The notes: generated by a model not told the origin, from the letters alone. 47,714 nucleotides of DNA from Candidatus Yanofskyibacteriota bacterium (GCA_016181145.1 JACOZW010000051.1:1-47714); one strand, 5' to 3'; numbered from the stretch's first letter, positions 15,639 through 22,891 are shown. Made by a program: numbers and translations.

Positions 15639-16832
15639 ATGTTTGAAGTATTAAAAAAAGACAAAAGAACAAAAGCCCGGCTGGGTCTTTTAAAGACGCC
15701 TCACGGTATAATCAAAACGCCATCTTATGTGTTTGTCGGAACCTATGGCAGAATACTTCACTTATCGAGAAATGATATTAAAAACACTAAAACTCAAGTA
15801 ATAATCTCGAATACTTTCCATCTTTGGGATAAAGTTGAAAGTTATAAAAATTCGAAATCCGTAATACGAAATGAGCTAACCAGGAATTTTGGTAAACTTC
15901 CCATAATGACCGACAGCGGCGGCTTTCAGGTATTATCGCTTGCCTTTAGCGACAAGAACAAGGTCGGTAAATTTATGACCGGAGAAGCGAAAGCCGATAA
16001 ATCATATAAGCGCAGTAAAATCAAAATTACCGAAAAAGGCGTTCACTTTTTATTTAACGGGAAGAAAATGTTTCTCGGCCCAGAATTATCAATGAAACTT
16101 CAAGAAAAAATCGGGGCAGATATTTTGTTCGCTTTCGACCACATAACCTCCCCCCTTGATACTTATAAATATAACCAGAAAGCCCTGAGACTGACCAATA
16201 AATGGGCAAAAATATGCCTCAAGGAACATGCGACAAATCAAAAAAACAGAGCTAACAAGCAGATCTTGTTTGGAATCGTACAGGGCGGGCTTTTCAAAGA
16301 TTTACGCATCCAGAGCGCAAAATCAATCGGCTCAATGCCGTTTGACGGTTTCGGTATCGGCGGTTCATATACCAAAAAGCAAATTGCCAAAGTTTTAAAA
16401 TGGATAATCCCCCACCTTCCCGAAGAAAAACCACGCCACCTCCTTGGAGTCGGCAAAGTTGAAGATATATTTGAAGCAATCGAAAACGGCGTTGACACCT
16501 TTGACTGTGTTATCCCAACACGCGAGGCACGCCATGGCCGGCTCTATACTAAAACCGGCTATATAGATATCCGCAGAGGATATTACTCTAAAGATAAGAA
16601 AATCACCGAGACGGGTTGTGGCTGTTTTACCTGTACAAAGAAAATATCAAGAGCAAAAATCCGAGAACTAATAAAAAGTAAGGATAGAATTCTTAACGCT
16701 CAAGGACAAAGATGGTGTCTAATGCACAACATGTGGTTTTTTAATAATCTACTTGAAGATATACGAAAGTCTATTGCCGGAGGCAAATTCAAAGAATTTA
16801 AAAAGAAGACCTTGACAAAATTCAAATCCTAG
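15639..16832 (+). CDS. tgt: tRNA-guanine transglycosylase
   Basis: Exchanges guanine-34 in tRNAs for a queuine-type base; 397 aa. Catalytic Asp in IMTDSGGFQVLSL (D92) and the nucleophile Asp in GVDTFDCVIPTREARHG. Substrate motifs include FGIVQGGLFKDLR and FDGFGIGGSYTKKQ. Zinc ligands are in GCGCFTC and MHNMWFF. Complete and typical in length, with extra basic insertions around residues 105-135 (KADKSYKRSKIKITEK). No queuosine biosynthesis gene is in the window, so it may use salvaged base. The start has no SD and follows a terminator closely. Confidence 0.95.
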   Translation: MFEVLKKDKRTKARLGLLKTPHGIIKTPSYVFVGTYGRILHLSRNDIKNTKTQVIISNTFHLWDKVESYKNSKSVIRNELTRNFGKLPIMTDSGGFQVLSLAFSDKNKVGKFMTGEAKADKSYKRSKIKITEKGVHFLFNGKKMFLGPELSMKLQEKIGADILFAFDHITSPLDTYKYNQKALRLTNKWAKICLKEHATNQKNRANKQILFGIVQGGLFKDLRIQSAKSIGSMPFDGFGIGGSYTKKQIAKVLKWIIPHLPEEKPRHLLGVGKVEDIFEAIENGVDTFDCVIPTREARHGRLYTKTGYIDIRRGYYSKDKKITETGCGCFTCTKKISRAKIRELIKSKDRILNAQGQRWCLMHNMWFFNNLLEDIRKSIAGGKFKEFKKKTLTKFKS

Positions 16833-16840
16833 ATTATCAT
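16812..16840 (+). promoter_or_regulatory. Promoter of the 93-aa exported protein gene
   Basis: TTGACA, 17-nt spacer, TATCAT. It lies at the very end of tgt and beyond its stop, 34 nt before the next start codon. Confidence 0.75.
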
Positions 16841-16873
16841 ATACTTGGCTCGAAAAGTTCCCAAGGAGGCGCC

Positions 16874-17155
16874 ATGAACTGGAATCTTCGAAAAACACTG
16901 AAGTTCTTTGGAATTATTGCTTTTGCTTTTGCTATAGCGTTTCTAAAAAGTTACCTTATAAAATCAGACCAAGTTGAGGCCTCTCAAATTGAGAAAACTG
17001 GGCCAAGACTACAGTTACAGAATGTTAGTCGATTTGGTGATACTCGTCCAATATCGGTAATCTGTGATACCGCAACGGGAACTCTTCTCTATGTAAATGG
17101 CATTGATGGTGGTATGTGGGGAAACCCCAACGGCTGCGCTAAAAGTCGCCGTTAG
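16874..17155 (+). CDS. Small exported or membrane-anchored protein, unknown
   Basis: 93 aa with a textbook ribosome-binding site (AAGGAGGCGCC before ATG). The basic N-terminus MNWNLRKTLK leads into a hydrophobic helix (FFGIIAFAFAIAFL), then a polar tail with TRPISVICDTATGTLLYV and two cysteines. That tail resembles the small beta motif of some phage or CPR exported proteins. Monocistronic, with its own promoter and terminator. No function is assigned. Confidence 0.72.
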   Translation: MNWNLRKTLKFFGIIAFAFAIAFLKSYLIKSDQVEASQIEKTGPRLQLQNVSRFGDTRPISVICDTATGTLLYVNGIDGGMWGNPNGCAKSRR

Positions 17156-17163
17156 TACGCCAA

Positions 17164-17190
17164 GCCCCGACATTCGTCGGGGCATTTTTT
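17164..17190 (+). terminator. Rho-independent terminator
   Basis: GCCCCGAC-ATTC-GTCGGGGC followed by ATTTTTT, immediately after the 93-aa gene. Confidence 0.92.
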
Positions 17191-17214
17191 GACTTTAGCA
17201 CTAGGCACTTAATA

Positions 17215-17532
17215 CTAGTTTTGTGGCGGGACCATCGGGAGATTATGCTCATCATGCCTCATCTTCTGCTTAGAGAAATGATACAGATATAAAATTTCCA
17301 GGATACCCAGAGTATTTATCAATAACATAGCCAAAAACCACCATTTCTCATCTTGCTTGGCTGCGTGCCACAAAGCATGATATTTCCAATAGACGGTCCA
17401 GATGACAAGAATTAACATAAGACCACCGAACATCATCCCCCCGAAAAGATTAAAACTGGATCCGCCCCAGTTCATCATACCGGGACCCCATGAACCACCG
17501 CCCCAATTCTGATTCCACATATAGTTGTACAT
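17215..17532 (-). CDS. DUF5652-like small membrane protein
   Basis: 105 aa. The N-terminus is unusually rich in Gly, Trp, Met and Asn (NWGGGSWGPGMMNWGG). Two TM helices follow, with the motif WKYHALWHAAKQDEKWWF and LLINTLGILEILYLYHF characteristic of a small CPR membrane family (DUF5652 from memory). The C-terminus is polar. It follows nfo by 5 nt on the same strand, so the two are probably co-transcribed. Function unknown. Confidence 0.82.
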   Translation of the reverse strand: MYNYMWNQNWGGGSWGPGMMNWGGSSFNLFGGMMFGGLMLILVIWTVYWKYHALWHAAKQDEKWWFLAMLLINTLGILEILYLYHFSKQKMRHDEHNLPMVPPQN

Positions 17533-17537
17533 ACTTT

Positions 17538-18362
17538 CTAAAAACCATTGAAAACGGTTTTGAGCATTAAAATATCTTTTTTAATTTTATCATGTTTAGT
17601 TTCAAGAACAAAATCAACCTTGGGGAAGACTTTCATCATACTCTCAAATCCACCTTTTCCTATTTTGCCATCACCAATATGGTCATGCCTGTCTTTACGC
17701 TCATTTAAACCAACCATAGAATCATTAGCATGAATCACTTTAACCTTTTCCAGCCCAATAGATTCTTTAAGGACCTTAGTGGTTGAATCGAAACCTTCTT
17801 TTGTTTTAATGTCATAGCCTGAAGCAAACATGTGGGCAGTATCGAGGCAAACTCCTACTCTACCACCCGAATTTTTTATAATATATTCCAATTCTTCAAA
17901 TGTATCCCCGATAACATTCCCCGCACCGGCAGAGATTTCAAGTAAAAATTCTGTCGTACCAGTGTAACCGTCCATCACTCCGCGCACGCCAGAGGCCACT
18001 AATTTAAGGGCCTCGTCTCGCGGCATATCCTTAGAGCTCCCCAAATGCGTCATTACGCATTTGGCTCCGATAAGACTCCCCCGTTCAAGTTCTTCACGGA
18101 TAACCCTGACCAAGGCTTTTCTGATTGCTTCTTTAGCTGAAGCAAAGTTAATATAATAAGGCGCGTGAATATAGCAGTCTTGCTGTTTCCATTTCTCCAT
18201 TTCTTGCTTAAATTTTTTAATAACCTCCGCATCAATCTTGGGCGCAGGTCCGCCTTGAGGTGAACGGGTAAACATCTGAAAAACCTCGCAACCTAAATCG
18301 GCGGCATTTTTGGGTGCGTTCCAGATACCTCCAGCGATTGAAACATGGCAACCGATTTTCAT
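17538..18362 (-). CDS. nfo: Endonuclease IV (AP endonuclease)
   Basis: Zinc-dependent apurinic/apyrimidinic endonuclease of base-excision repair; 274 aa, normal length. Family signatures are complete: IGCHVSIAGGIWNAP, VFQMFTRSPQG, CYIHAPYYINFAS, VCLDTAHMFASGYD, and HANDSMVGLNERKDRHDHIGDG carrying the metal ligands, with FVLETKHD at the end. The start ATG directly borders a TTAAGTATT-type repeat, and F1b lies beyond that. Confidence 0.96.
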   Translation of the reverse strand: MKIGCHVSIAGGIWNAPKNAADLGCEVFQMFTRSPQGGPAPKIDAEVIKKFKQEMEKWKQQDCYIHAPYYINFASAKEAIRKALVRVIREELERGSLIGAKCVMTHLGSSKDMPRDEALKLVASGVRGVMDGYTGTTEFLLEISAGAGNVIGDTFEELEYIIKNSGGRVGVCLDTAHMFASGYDIKTKEGFDSTTKVLKESIGLEKVKVIHANDSMVGLNERKDRHDHIGDGKIGKGGFESMMKVFPKVDFVLETKHDKIKKDILMLKTVFNGF

Positions 18363-18420
18363 AGTATTTAGTATTACATATTAAGTATTATGTATTAAGT
18401 ATTATGTATTAAGTATTATG
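18363..18420. repeat. TTAAGTATTATGTA tandem repeat
   Basis: Three to four imperfect units of ATTAAGTATTATGT directly upstream of the nfo start. Similar units form the hairpin at 9830-9900. Confidence 0.75.
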
Positions 18421-18429
18421 GGTCAAGAA

Positions 18430-18608
18430 ACTCGTATCAAGCGAAGGGTTATCTCAGACTCGGACCACATTCGGTTTCTTCCAGCGGAAACCAAATCTTA
18501 AGTACTCGGAAAAATTGCCCAGTACCTTCATTTAAGAAATAAAGTTGCTGGGACCAAGCTAATTTTTCCTGCGTATTTCCTCCCTAGAGATAACCCCTCG
18601 CTTGAGTA
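18430..18608 (-). repeat. Structured repeat F1b, compact form
   Basis: On the minus strand an AAGCGAGGGGTTATCTC / GAGATAACCCTTCGCTT stem closes the F1 core. The core has TAGGGAGGAAATACGCAGG on the 5' side and GAGTCTG on the 3' side. The stem sequence differs from the GACTATACC stem of F1c-F1e, yet pairing is kept at every position (one G-U). Inside are a GGAAAAATT/AATTTTTCC arm with an apical CCCAG/CTGGG hairpin, and an imperfect hairpin, TTTGGTTTC/GAAACCGAA, with two mismatched positions near its base. The outer F1 frame is missing. Confidence 0.85.
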
Positions 18609-18633
18609 AAAACACGCTCGTTATTTTTCACTA

Positions 18634-18675
18634 ACAAAAAAGGAGCGGGGAGAGTTTTACCTCTGCCCGCCCCTG
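18634..18675 (-). terminator. Rho-independent terminator of the RluA-type gene
   Basis: On the minus strand GGGGCGGGCAGAG-GTAAAA-CTCTCCCCGCTCC is followed by TTTTTTG. Confidence 0.85.
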
Positions 18676-18686
18676 CGAAAACTAGG

Positions 18687-19364
18687 CTAATTGCGCCAGC
18701 CCGCCGTTGGCACTACCCAATCTTCGAGAGTATCGTTGGCACCGCTATCCCAGTGGTGCCAGTTGAAATCGAAGCTCCTGAAATCATCTGGCACAGCTGC
18801 CTGGATCGTAGTCCAAGGACCGGGCTTACCGGATTCATCAGGAAGTCTCACCTCCATACGCCAGGCATGGAGCATCTGTCCGAGACGCGCTTCCGTCACC
18901 GGACCATTATATTTCCTGTCGCCGACGATCGGCGACCCAACGGATTTCAGGTGCTTGCGAATCTGATGAGTCCGACCGTTCTGAAGCAGTCGACACTCCA
19001 TCAGGGCAAACGAGCCTGAACGTTCCAGGACCCTGAAACCGGTAATTGCCGACTTGCCATTAAGAGACCTGTCGACGATTGTCTCATCCCACTTGGGACA
19101 CCTGGTAATTGCCAGGTATGTCTTTTGGGTAATGCTGTGCCAATGACGCGCCAAATACCCAATTTGAGTCTTCGAGACGCCGGCCAAGTTTACACCAGAC
19201 GTGAACTTATCGATCCGATGAGCCACGAAGCCCGTCGGATAGATCGACCTGACCATCTCCCAAAGTTCGGGAATGTCAGTGTCCTTGGGACCCTGACTGC
19301 ACATTCCCGGCGGTTTATTGAGCGCCAGGAAACCGTCTCGCGAAAACAACACTCCAACCTGCAT
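18687..19364 (-). CDS. RluA-family pseudouridine synthase
   Basis: Isomerises specific uridines of rRNA or tRNA; 225 aa, catalytic domain only, no S4 domain. The start of the fold is LALNKPPGMCSQGP. The catalytic Asp is in VAHRIDKFTSGVNL, then KTYLAITRCP, RLLQNGRTHQIRKHLKSVG, GDRKYNGP and LHAWRMEV. The gene is clearly more GC-rich than its neighbours and has a consensus promoter, a GGAGG SD and its own terminator. This suggests a different expression class or acquisition by transfer. Target RNA unknown. Confidence 0.9.
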   Translation of the reverse strand: MQVGVLFSRDGFLALNKPPGMCSQGPKDTDIPELWEMVRSIYPTGFVAHRIDKFTSGVNLAGVSKTQIGYLARHWHSITQKTYLAITRCPKWDETIVDRSLNGKSAITGFRVLERSGSFALMECRLLQNGRTHQIRKHLKSVGSPIVGDRKYNGPVTEARLGQMLHAWRMEVRLPDESGKPGPWTTIQAAVPDDFRSFDFNWHHWDSGANDTLEDWVVPTAGWRN

Positions 19365-19426
19365 TTTCAGCCTCCAATCGACTTAGATGAGTGAGTTGTT
19401 ACCGCCCTAACCGACCATTCTCCACG

Positions 19427-19455
19427 ATTATATCATACTTTTAATAAAAAGTAAA
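19427..19455 (-). promoter_or_regulatory. Promoter of the RluA-type gene
   Basis: Minus strand TTTACT, 17-nt spacer, TATAAT; 62 nt leader containing GGAGG 7 nt before the ATG. Confidence 0.8.
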
Positions 19456-19471
19456 GAGCATAAATTTCCAA

Positions 19472-19496
19472 CAAAAAGCGGGGTTAATCCCGCTTA
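19472..19496 (-). terminator. Rho-independent terminator
   Basis: Minus strand AAGCGGGATTAACCCCGCTTTTTG, just after the 270-aa membrane protein gene. Confidence 0.85.
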
Positions 19497-20306
19497 CCTC
19501 ACAATATTAATCGTCTGAACAGGACACAGAGTGTTCCAGACTTTGCCCAGGATAGAATATCTTTCGCTAGCATCTTTTACTAACTGCATTACGCAATATG
19601 ATAGTCCAACAACAGCGCCGACAAAAGAGATAAGCGCTATAGCCACACCCGTAACTAACATGACCGTATTTAACCAGTTCAAACCCTCAAGCTCAGGACC
19701 AGAAACAAAAAATACAACACTGCCAAGGAGTAATCCAAAAAACACAGAACCACATAAACTCAATAAAATCCATCTTACAACTATATTTCTATTCAGTAAC
19801 TTTTCATAAAAAAGTATAAATATCTTCATCATGGCACTGACATAAGTTACCGCTAGGCCCATAGATCCCAAAAATACAGCCAATTCCTTCAACGAAAAAG
19901 TTGGTAAATGTGGATTTGAAAGAAAGGTGATGAGTGCCAAAACTGTCAAATACGACACAGTAGATACAAAAAATATGACCACTGCAGACAAAGTTAATGC
20001 AAGACTTCTAGCCCAAGACAAAAAACAATAATGAGCATTTAGCTGAGTCGCCCCAAAGCTCTCCGACAAAAATTCATATCCGCCGAGAAAATACAGAAAA
20101 CTATCCTCCCTAACGCTTATAGCTCCGAATGACATTATTGACTGGATTAACAGTGATAGATTAGATATAAAAATCGTACTCTCGATCATCATCAAGATAG
20201 TCTTTTGTCCAAGCGTTAGGCCGCTCTGCCATGTCAGGTTAGCAAGCCAAACCGTGACTGCCATAATAATCACCATCATTGCCCTAGCGAAAAATCGTCC
20301 TACCAT
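19494..20306 (-). CDS. Six- to seven-TM membrane protein, unknown
   Basis: About 270 aa from MVGRFFARAM; AGGGAGA lies 7 nt upstream of this ATG, whereas the track start 24 codons earlier has no SD. It has roughly seven hydrophobic segments: two near the N-terminus, then VVIFFVSTVSYLTVLALITF, ELAVFLGSMGLAVTYVSAMM, WILLSLCGSVFFGLLLGSVV and VMLVTGVAIALISFVGAVVG. The C-terminus is soluble (KDASERYSILGKVWNTLCPV). No known transporter signature. Monocistronic, with promoter, SD and terminator. Confidence 0.72.
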   Translation of the reverse strand: MVGRFFARAMMVIIMAVTVWLANLTWQSGLTLGQKTILMMIESTIFISNLSLLIQSIMSFGAISVREDSFLYFLGGYEFLSESFGATQLNAHYCFLSWARSLALTLSAVVIFFVSTVSYLTVLALITFLSNPHLPTFSLKELAVFLGSMGLAVTYVSAMMKIFILFYEKLLNRNIVVRWILLSLCGSVFFGLLLGSVVFFVSGPELEGLNWLNTVMLVTGVAIALISFVGAVVGLSYCVMQLVKDASERYSILGKVWNTLCPVQTINIVR

Positions 20307-20346
20307 CTTCGTTCTCCCTGTTTTCAAGTTACCTGTTGCGAGATGT

Positions 20347-20374
20347 AATATATCATAATCCGAACATAAGTCAA
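20347..20374 (-). promoter_or_regulatory. Promoter of the 270-aa membrane protein gene
   Basis: Minus strand TTGACT, 16-nt spacer, TATATT; about 40 nt before the chosen ATG. Confidence 0.6.
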
Positions 20375-20391
20375 CCAATTCTATCGACTCG

Positions 20392-20757
20392 CTAGAAAAT
20401 CCCGTCGTTTTTGAGCTCTTCTAATATGTCCTGAGGAATGGCTATCTTTTTTCCAATCGGACTGATCCCTGGATATCGCCAAGCGGAGATTATTATCTTC
20501 TTATTCCCAACTTTTAACTTTTCACTTTTAACTTTTAACTTATCTTGATACATAACCCAAACCTCAGTAGGTTTTTTGGTATTAGTTGAGGGAGACATAA
20601 CTCCAATGGTATTTTCAGCAATTCCCTCCTCCACCCTCTTCGGGTTTCTTATAACTCTCTTAACCCTATCCGGAGATAAGCCATAAAAAAGCATCTTGCG
20701 GATGACATGGTTGGTCCAATGATATTTGGTATCTTTCTTGAGTGATTCGAAGTTCAT
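20392..20757 (-). CDS. DUF4258-like protein with a low-complexity insert
   Basis: About 121 aa from MNFESLKKDTKYHW. The track adds MNPVRS...TSNG, which is only the translated F4a repeat. The domain reads HVIRKMLFYGLSPDRVKRVI, NPKRVEEG, VWVMYQD and IISAWRYPG, resembling the DUF4258/BrnT-like group often found as small toxin-like or mRNA-interferase-like proteins. Between strands it carries KLKVKSEKLKVGNKK, encoded by an (A)GTTAAAAGT-type repeat like those in intergenic regions; this looks like an in-frame repeat insertion. No antitoxin-like neighbour is seen, so toxin function is not supported. Confidence 0.7.
   Translation of the reverse strand: MNFESLKKDTKYHWTNHVIRKMLFYGLSPDRVKRVIRNPKRVEEGIAENTIGVMSPSTNTKKPTEVWVMYQDKLKVKSEKLKVGNKKIIISAWRYPGISPIGKKIAIPQDILEELKNDGIF
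20505..20545 (-). repeat. AGTTAAAAGT repeat inside the DUF4258-like gene
   Basis: Four near-identical CTTTTAACTTTT-type units, translated as KLKVKSEKLKV. They resemble the AAGTTAAAAGTT stretches of the intergenic AT repeats. Confidence 0.7.
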
Positions 20758-20834
20758 CCCGTTAGAAGTAGCCCCGCCGAGGTCCCCTTGGGACTCATTC
20801 GCTAGAGGCGAATGAGCGAGACTTCTAACGGGAT
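20756..20834 (-). repeat. Structured repeat F4a (NPVR/TSNG type)
   Basis: Minus strand ATCCCGTTAGAAGT pairs perfectly with ACTTCTAACGGGAT. Between them are CTCATTCGCC/GGCGAATGAG-type and TCCC-AAGG-GGGA hairpins and a CTCGGCGGGGCT segment. The 3' arm runs into the start codon (AACGGGATG). I associate this repeat with CPR genomes, where it is often mis-annotated as a protein start. Confidence 0.85.
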
Positions 20835-20891
20835 TCATATTTATTAATCTACCAGTATATTTTCAATAATTCTAGCCATATTTTAAATAAA

Positions 20892-20920
20892 TAAAAAAGG
20901 CCGCCCCTATTGGGCGGCCC
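20892..20920 (-). terminator. Rho-independent terminator
   Basis: Minus strand GGGCCGCCC-AATA-GGGGCGGCC followed by TTTTTT, downstream of the L7/L12-like gene. Confidence 0.92.
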
Positions 20921-21251
20921 TACCTCTGAGTGCTTCCGCAACTTCGGCGAAAAATTCACTCATCTTCTCGAACGTTACATCGCCCCTCTTCACTTCGAGA
21001 CGAAAATAACAATTCTCGATGATTTGCCGCGGCCCTGAGCCGGAGCAGTTAATGCCTGCTCGTTCCTCGAGATCCTTCCTCAATACCGGTACCAGATTAT
21101 CCCAGTTCGACTCGACGTAATCTCTTGCTTCACGCAAGCCCATATACATCGCGTCCCGCACCGTCTTGATGACCTGGATCTTGTCCCGCTTCACCCTATA
21201 ACACTCTACGTCCTTGCAAATACGATCAATCTCCTCCAGGGTCAAAAACAT
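20907..21251 (-). CDS. Protein with an L7/L12 C-terminal-like motif
   Basis: 114 aa. Residues about 22-48 (KIQVIKTVRDAMYMGLREA, then RDYVESNW) match the helix-turn-helix of the ribosomal L7/L12 C-terminal domain (pattern KI.VIK.VR...GLGLKEAKDLVE), the part that contacts translational GTPases. The hinge and N-terminal dimerisation parts of L7/L12 are absent. The remainder (ERAGINCSGSGPRQIIENC, FEKMSEFFAEVAEALRG) is not recognised. The gene has a perfect TTGACA-17-TATAAT promoter, a GGGAGG SD and a terminator, and is more GC-rich than its neighbours. Homology is by eye only. Confidence 0.72.
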   Translation of the reverse strand: MFLTLEEIDRICKDVECYRVKRDKIQVIKTVRDAMYMGLREARDYVESNWDNLVPVLRKDLEERAGINCSGSGPRQIIENCYFRLEVKRGDVTFEKMSEFFAEVAEALRGRAAQ

Positions 21252-21281
21252 CTCGGCCTCCCTTCACTCTTTAGTCTTGGT

Positions 21282-21310
21282 ATTATATCAAATTATTATG
21301 ACTATGTCAA
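21282..21310 (-). promoter_or_regulatory. Consensus sigma70 promoter
   Basis: Minus strand TTGACA, 17 nt, TATAAT, a perfect match, about 30 nt before the L7/L12-like gene. Confidence 0.9.
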
Positions 21311-21341
21311 ATTATCAATTTTAAATTATAAAAAATATTTT

Positions 21342-21716
21342 TTAGAGTAGCGGAGAGTTAAGTATGTCTATCAAAAAAATGGCTGCGCAAATAGTAGCCG
21401 ATATAATACACCAGGTACACCAATTTTTTAGAATAAATGCCTGAATAATAGTCAGGTAAGTAGAGAAAATAAAAGCACAGACGCTGGCAAGCATTAGGCT
21501 AGAAACTACAAAGGTCGTTCCGATACTGGGGAAAATCATCAATAACCCATAGCTTAGAGCCGATAAGCCGTAATATATCATGCCTAAAACCTCAAGGGGT
21601 ATGCCCAAAAACTTAGAATAATCACTATGGATAACCGTATCGCAATTGGCCTTTAACGGACAGACTAGAGCCTCCTTAACATTCTTCTTATGATGCCTAA
21701 TATACCGGGCGATCAA
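21342..21716 (-). pseudogene. VKOR-family protein, N-terminally truncated
   Basis: Vitamin K epoxide reductase homologues are membrane proteins that oxidise thiols for disulfide formation. Present here: CPLKANCDTVIHSDYSKFLG (periplasmic loop with Cys), IPLEVLGMIYYG, and the active-site CTWC in the last helices. Missing is the first TM helix. The frame can be read only about nine codons further (LAFAGFLIARY) before a TAA, and the first usable start is TTG 21716 within the helix remnant. Element F3a begins at this point, so its insertion probably removed the 5' end. A short functional form cannot be excluded. Confidence 0.72.
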
Positions 21717-21733
21717 GAATCCAGCAAAAGCAA

Positions 21734-21945
21734 GATAATTTTATCCGACCGCTGGGGGCTTCCCCCGACCCGGCCATGCGCCCGTCCCGCCAATGGCGGG
21801 ACGCGGACGTTCCGGGTCACCCCCATCGGGTCCCGAGGCGATTCCAGGGGCGGCTAAAGCACGCCCCTAAAACCTTCGCCTGAACGGCAAAATAGCATAA
21901 ATATTTTGAATTTGTAGTGACTCGGCTCTAAGGATTAAAAATGAG
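21734..21945 (+). repeat. Structured repeat F3a
   Basis: Core GACCCGGCCATGCG, a long CGTCCCGCC-AAT-GGCGGGACG hairpin, GTTCCGGGTC, then the signature CACCCCCATCGGGTCCC. Downstream come a GGGGCG/CGCCCC hairpin and the block GGCAAAATAGCATAAATATT, which is identical in F3c. The outer stem is AT-rich (ATTTTATCC/GGATTAAAAAT). It directly borders the broken end of the VKOR gene and is followed by F1c, so 21717-22395 contains only F3a, F1c and a terminator. Confidence 0.82.
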
Positions 21946-21974
21946 AGGGGTTACGCTCGATCATTGTAAGCCCA

Positions 21975-22315
21975 AACCCTTTCCGTAGCATTTTCGAGAC
22001 CATCGCCACGATAGAAGTGAAGGGACTATACCCTAGGGAGGAAATATGTAGTTATCTTTTAAATAAAGAATGAGCTTACCCAATTCATTTACAGAACGTT
22101 TCGGAAGCCGACTGGGCTGGCTCGGAGAAGGTTCCCGTGCTTTAGCCGGGAATCTCTGTAGAGAGAGCAAAAACTCAGCAGAGTTTTATGCGATCTGTAA
22201 ATGAGTTGGGTAAGCGAGTTAACCCTGAGTCTGGGCGTAGTCTTTGGGCGAAACCTTGTCTATCCCGAAGCACCTGCCTGCCGGCAGGCCGAAAAAAATG
22301 ATGAGGAAAGTGGTG
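21975..22315 (+). repeat. Structured repeat F1c, full-length
   Basis: Complete F1. The outer frame CCCTTTCC...CATTTTC pairs toward GAAAAAAATGATGAGGAAAG. Then come GATAGAAGTGAAGGGACTATACCC, the core CTAGGGAGGAAATATG, a 20-bp arm GCTTACCCAA(C)TCATTTACAG, and GAGTCTGGGCGTAGTC. Inside the arm are an AAAACTC/GAGTTTT hairpin and an extra hairpin TTCCCG-TGCTTTAGC-CGGGAA that F1e lacks and F1a has in altered form. A CCTGCCTGCCGGCAGGC palindrome lies in the 3' frame. Confidence 0.87.
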
Positions 22316-22332
22316 TGCGATTGTTTTTATAA

Positions 22333-22363
22333 ACCAAAAACCCCTTTTCAGGGGTTTTTGGTT
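22333..22363. terminator. Terminator of the RRM gene
   Basis: CCAAAAACCCC-TTTTCA-GGGGTTTTTGG, an A/T-flanked hairpin downstream of the RRM gene on the minus strand; works in both directions. Confidence 0.9.
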
Positions 22364-22395
22364 GAGAGACTACAGATCTATCTGCGCAGGCAGGA

Positions 22396-22749
22396 TTAGT
22401 ATCTGTCGCCACCTCGGCCGCCACCGAAGCCGCCTCGGCCACCGCCGAAACCGCCGCGATCACTGCCACCACCGCCGAAGCTCCTTCGAGGAGGTCTGTC
22501 AGCTAATGGTCTTGCTTCGTTGACAACGAGCTTTCTGCCGTCGAGCTCATAACCATTGAAAGTTTCAACGGCTTTTGTAGCATCTTCGTCATTAGTCATT
22601 TCAACGAATCCGAATCCGCGAGATCGGCCGGTCATCTTGTCCATAAGGACAGCTGCCGACTCGACTGCACCAGCCTGAGAGAATAAATCCTTCAGGGCTG
22701 CATCGGTCGTGTTGTAGGACAAATTGCCTACATATAATTTCTTTGCCAC
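22396..22749 (-). CDS. RRM-domain RNA-binding protein with an RGG tail
   Basis: 117-aa protein of the cyanobacterial/bacterial cold-inducible RBP type. RNP2 is KLYVGNLSYN, RNP1 is GRSRGFGFVEM. The single RRM spans about residues 3-80. The tail is glycine-rich with RGG units (RGGFGGGRGGFGGGRGG), as in RNA chaperones. GTG start, no SD. A strong promoter gives a leader of about 130 nt that can form a long-range stem, so post-transcriptional, possibly temperature-dependent, control is plausible. Confidence 0.95.
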   Translation of the reverse strand: MAKKLYVGNLSYNTTDAALKDLFSQAGAVESAAVLMDKMTGRSRGFGFVEMTNDEDATKAVETFNGYELDGRKLVVNEARPLADRPPRRSFGGGGSDRGGFGGGRGGFGGGRGGDRY

Positions 22750-22885
22750 TTAATAAAACACAAATAGTCAGCCAAATGAAGCGCTTTTGGGGCGTTTCAG
22801 GTAACAAGACGTTGTGTAAAAACTTTAGTAGGAACGACCTCTCGCCTTGCTCCTATTCGGAAACGCCGCTGAGAAAACCTACAGT
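22750..22885 (-). promoter_or_regulatory. Long structured 5' leader of the RRM gene
   Basis: The leader pairs GGCGTTTCC (22859-22867) with GAAACGCC (22791-22798) and contains an inner TAGGA...TCCTA stem. This is unusual here, since most SD-less genes in the window have little or no leader. Confidence 0.55.
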
Positions 22886-22891
22886 AATTAC

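Noticed and set aside
18430-18608. F1 as a cis-acting riboswitch for nfo or msrB
   Set aside because: F1b and F1e precede genes on their strand, but F1d follows one and F1c is antisense to both neighbours; a single cis-regulatory role does not fit.
20392-20757. Toxin-antitoxin pair with a DUF4258/BrnT-like toxin
   Set aside because: No small DNA-binding antitoxin ORF is adjacent; the neighbours are an L7/L12-like gene and a membrane protein gene.
20758-20838. N-terminal extension MNPVRS...TSNG of the DUF4258-like ORF
   Set aside because: It is the translation of repeat F4a; the domain starts at MNFES.
22041-22052. GGAGGAAATATGTAG in F1c as an SD plus start-stop mini-ORF
   Set aside because: The ATG is absent in F1b, F1d and F1e (ATACGC, ATACAC), so the conserved part is the core sequence and not a reading frame.
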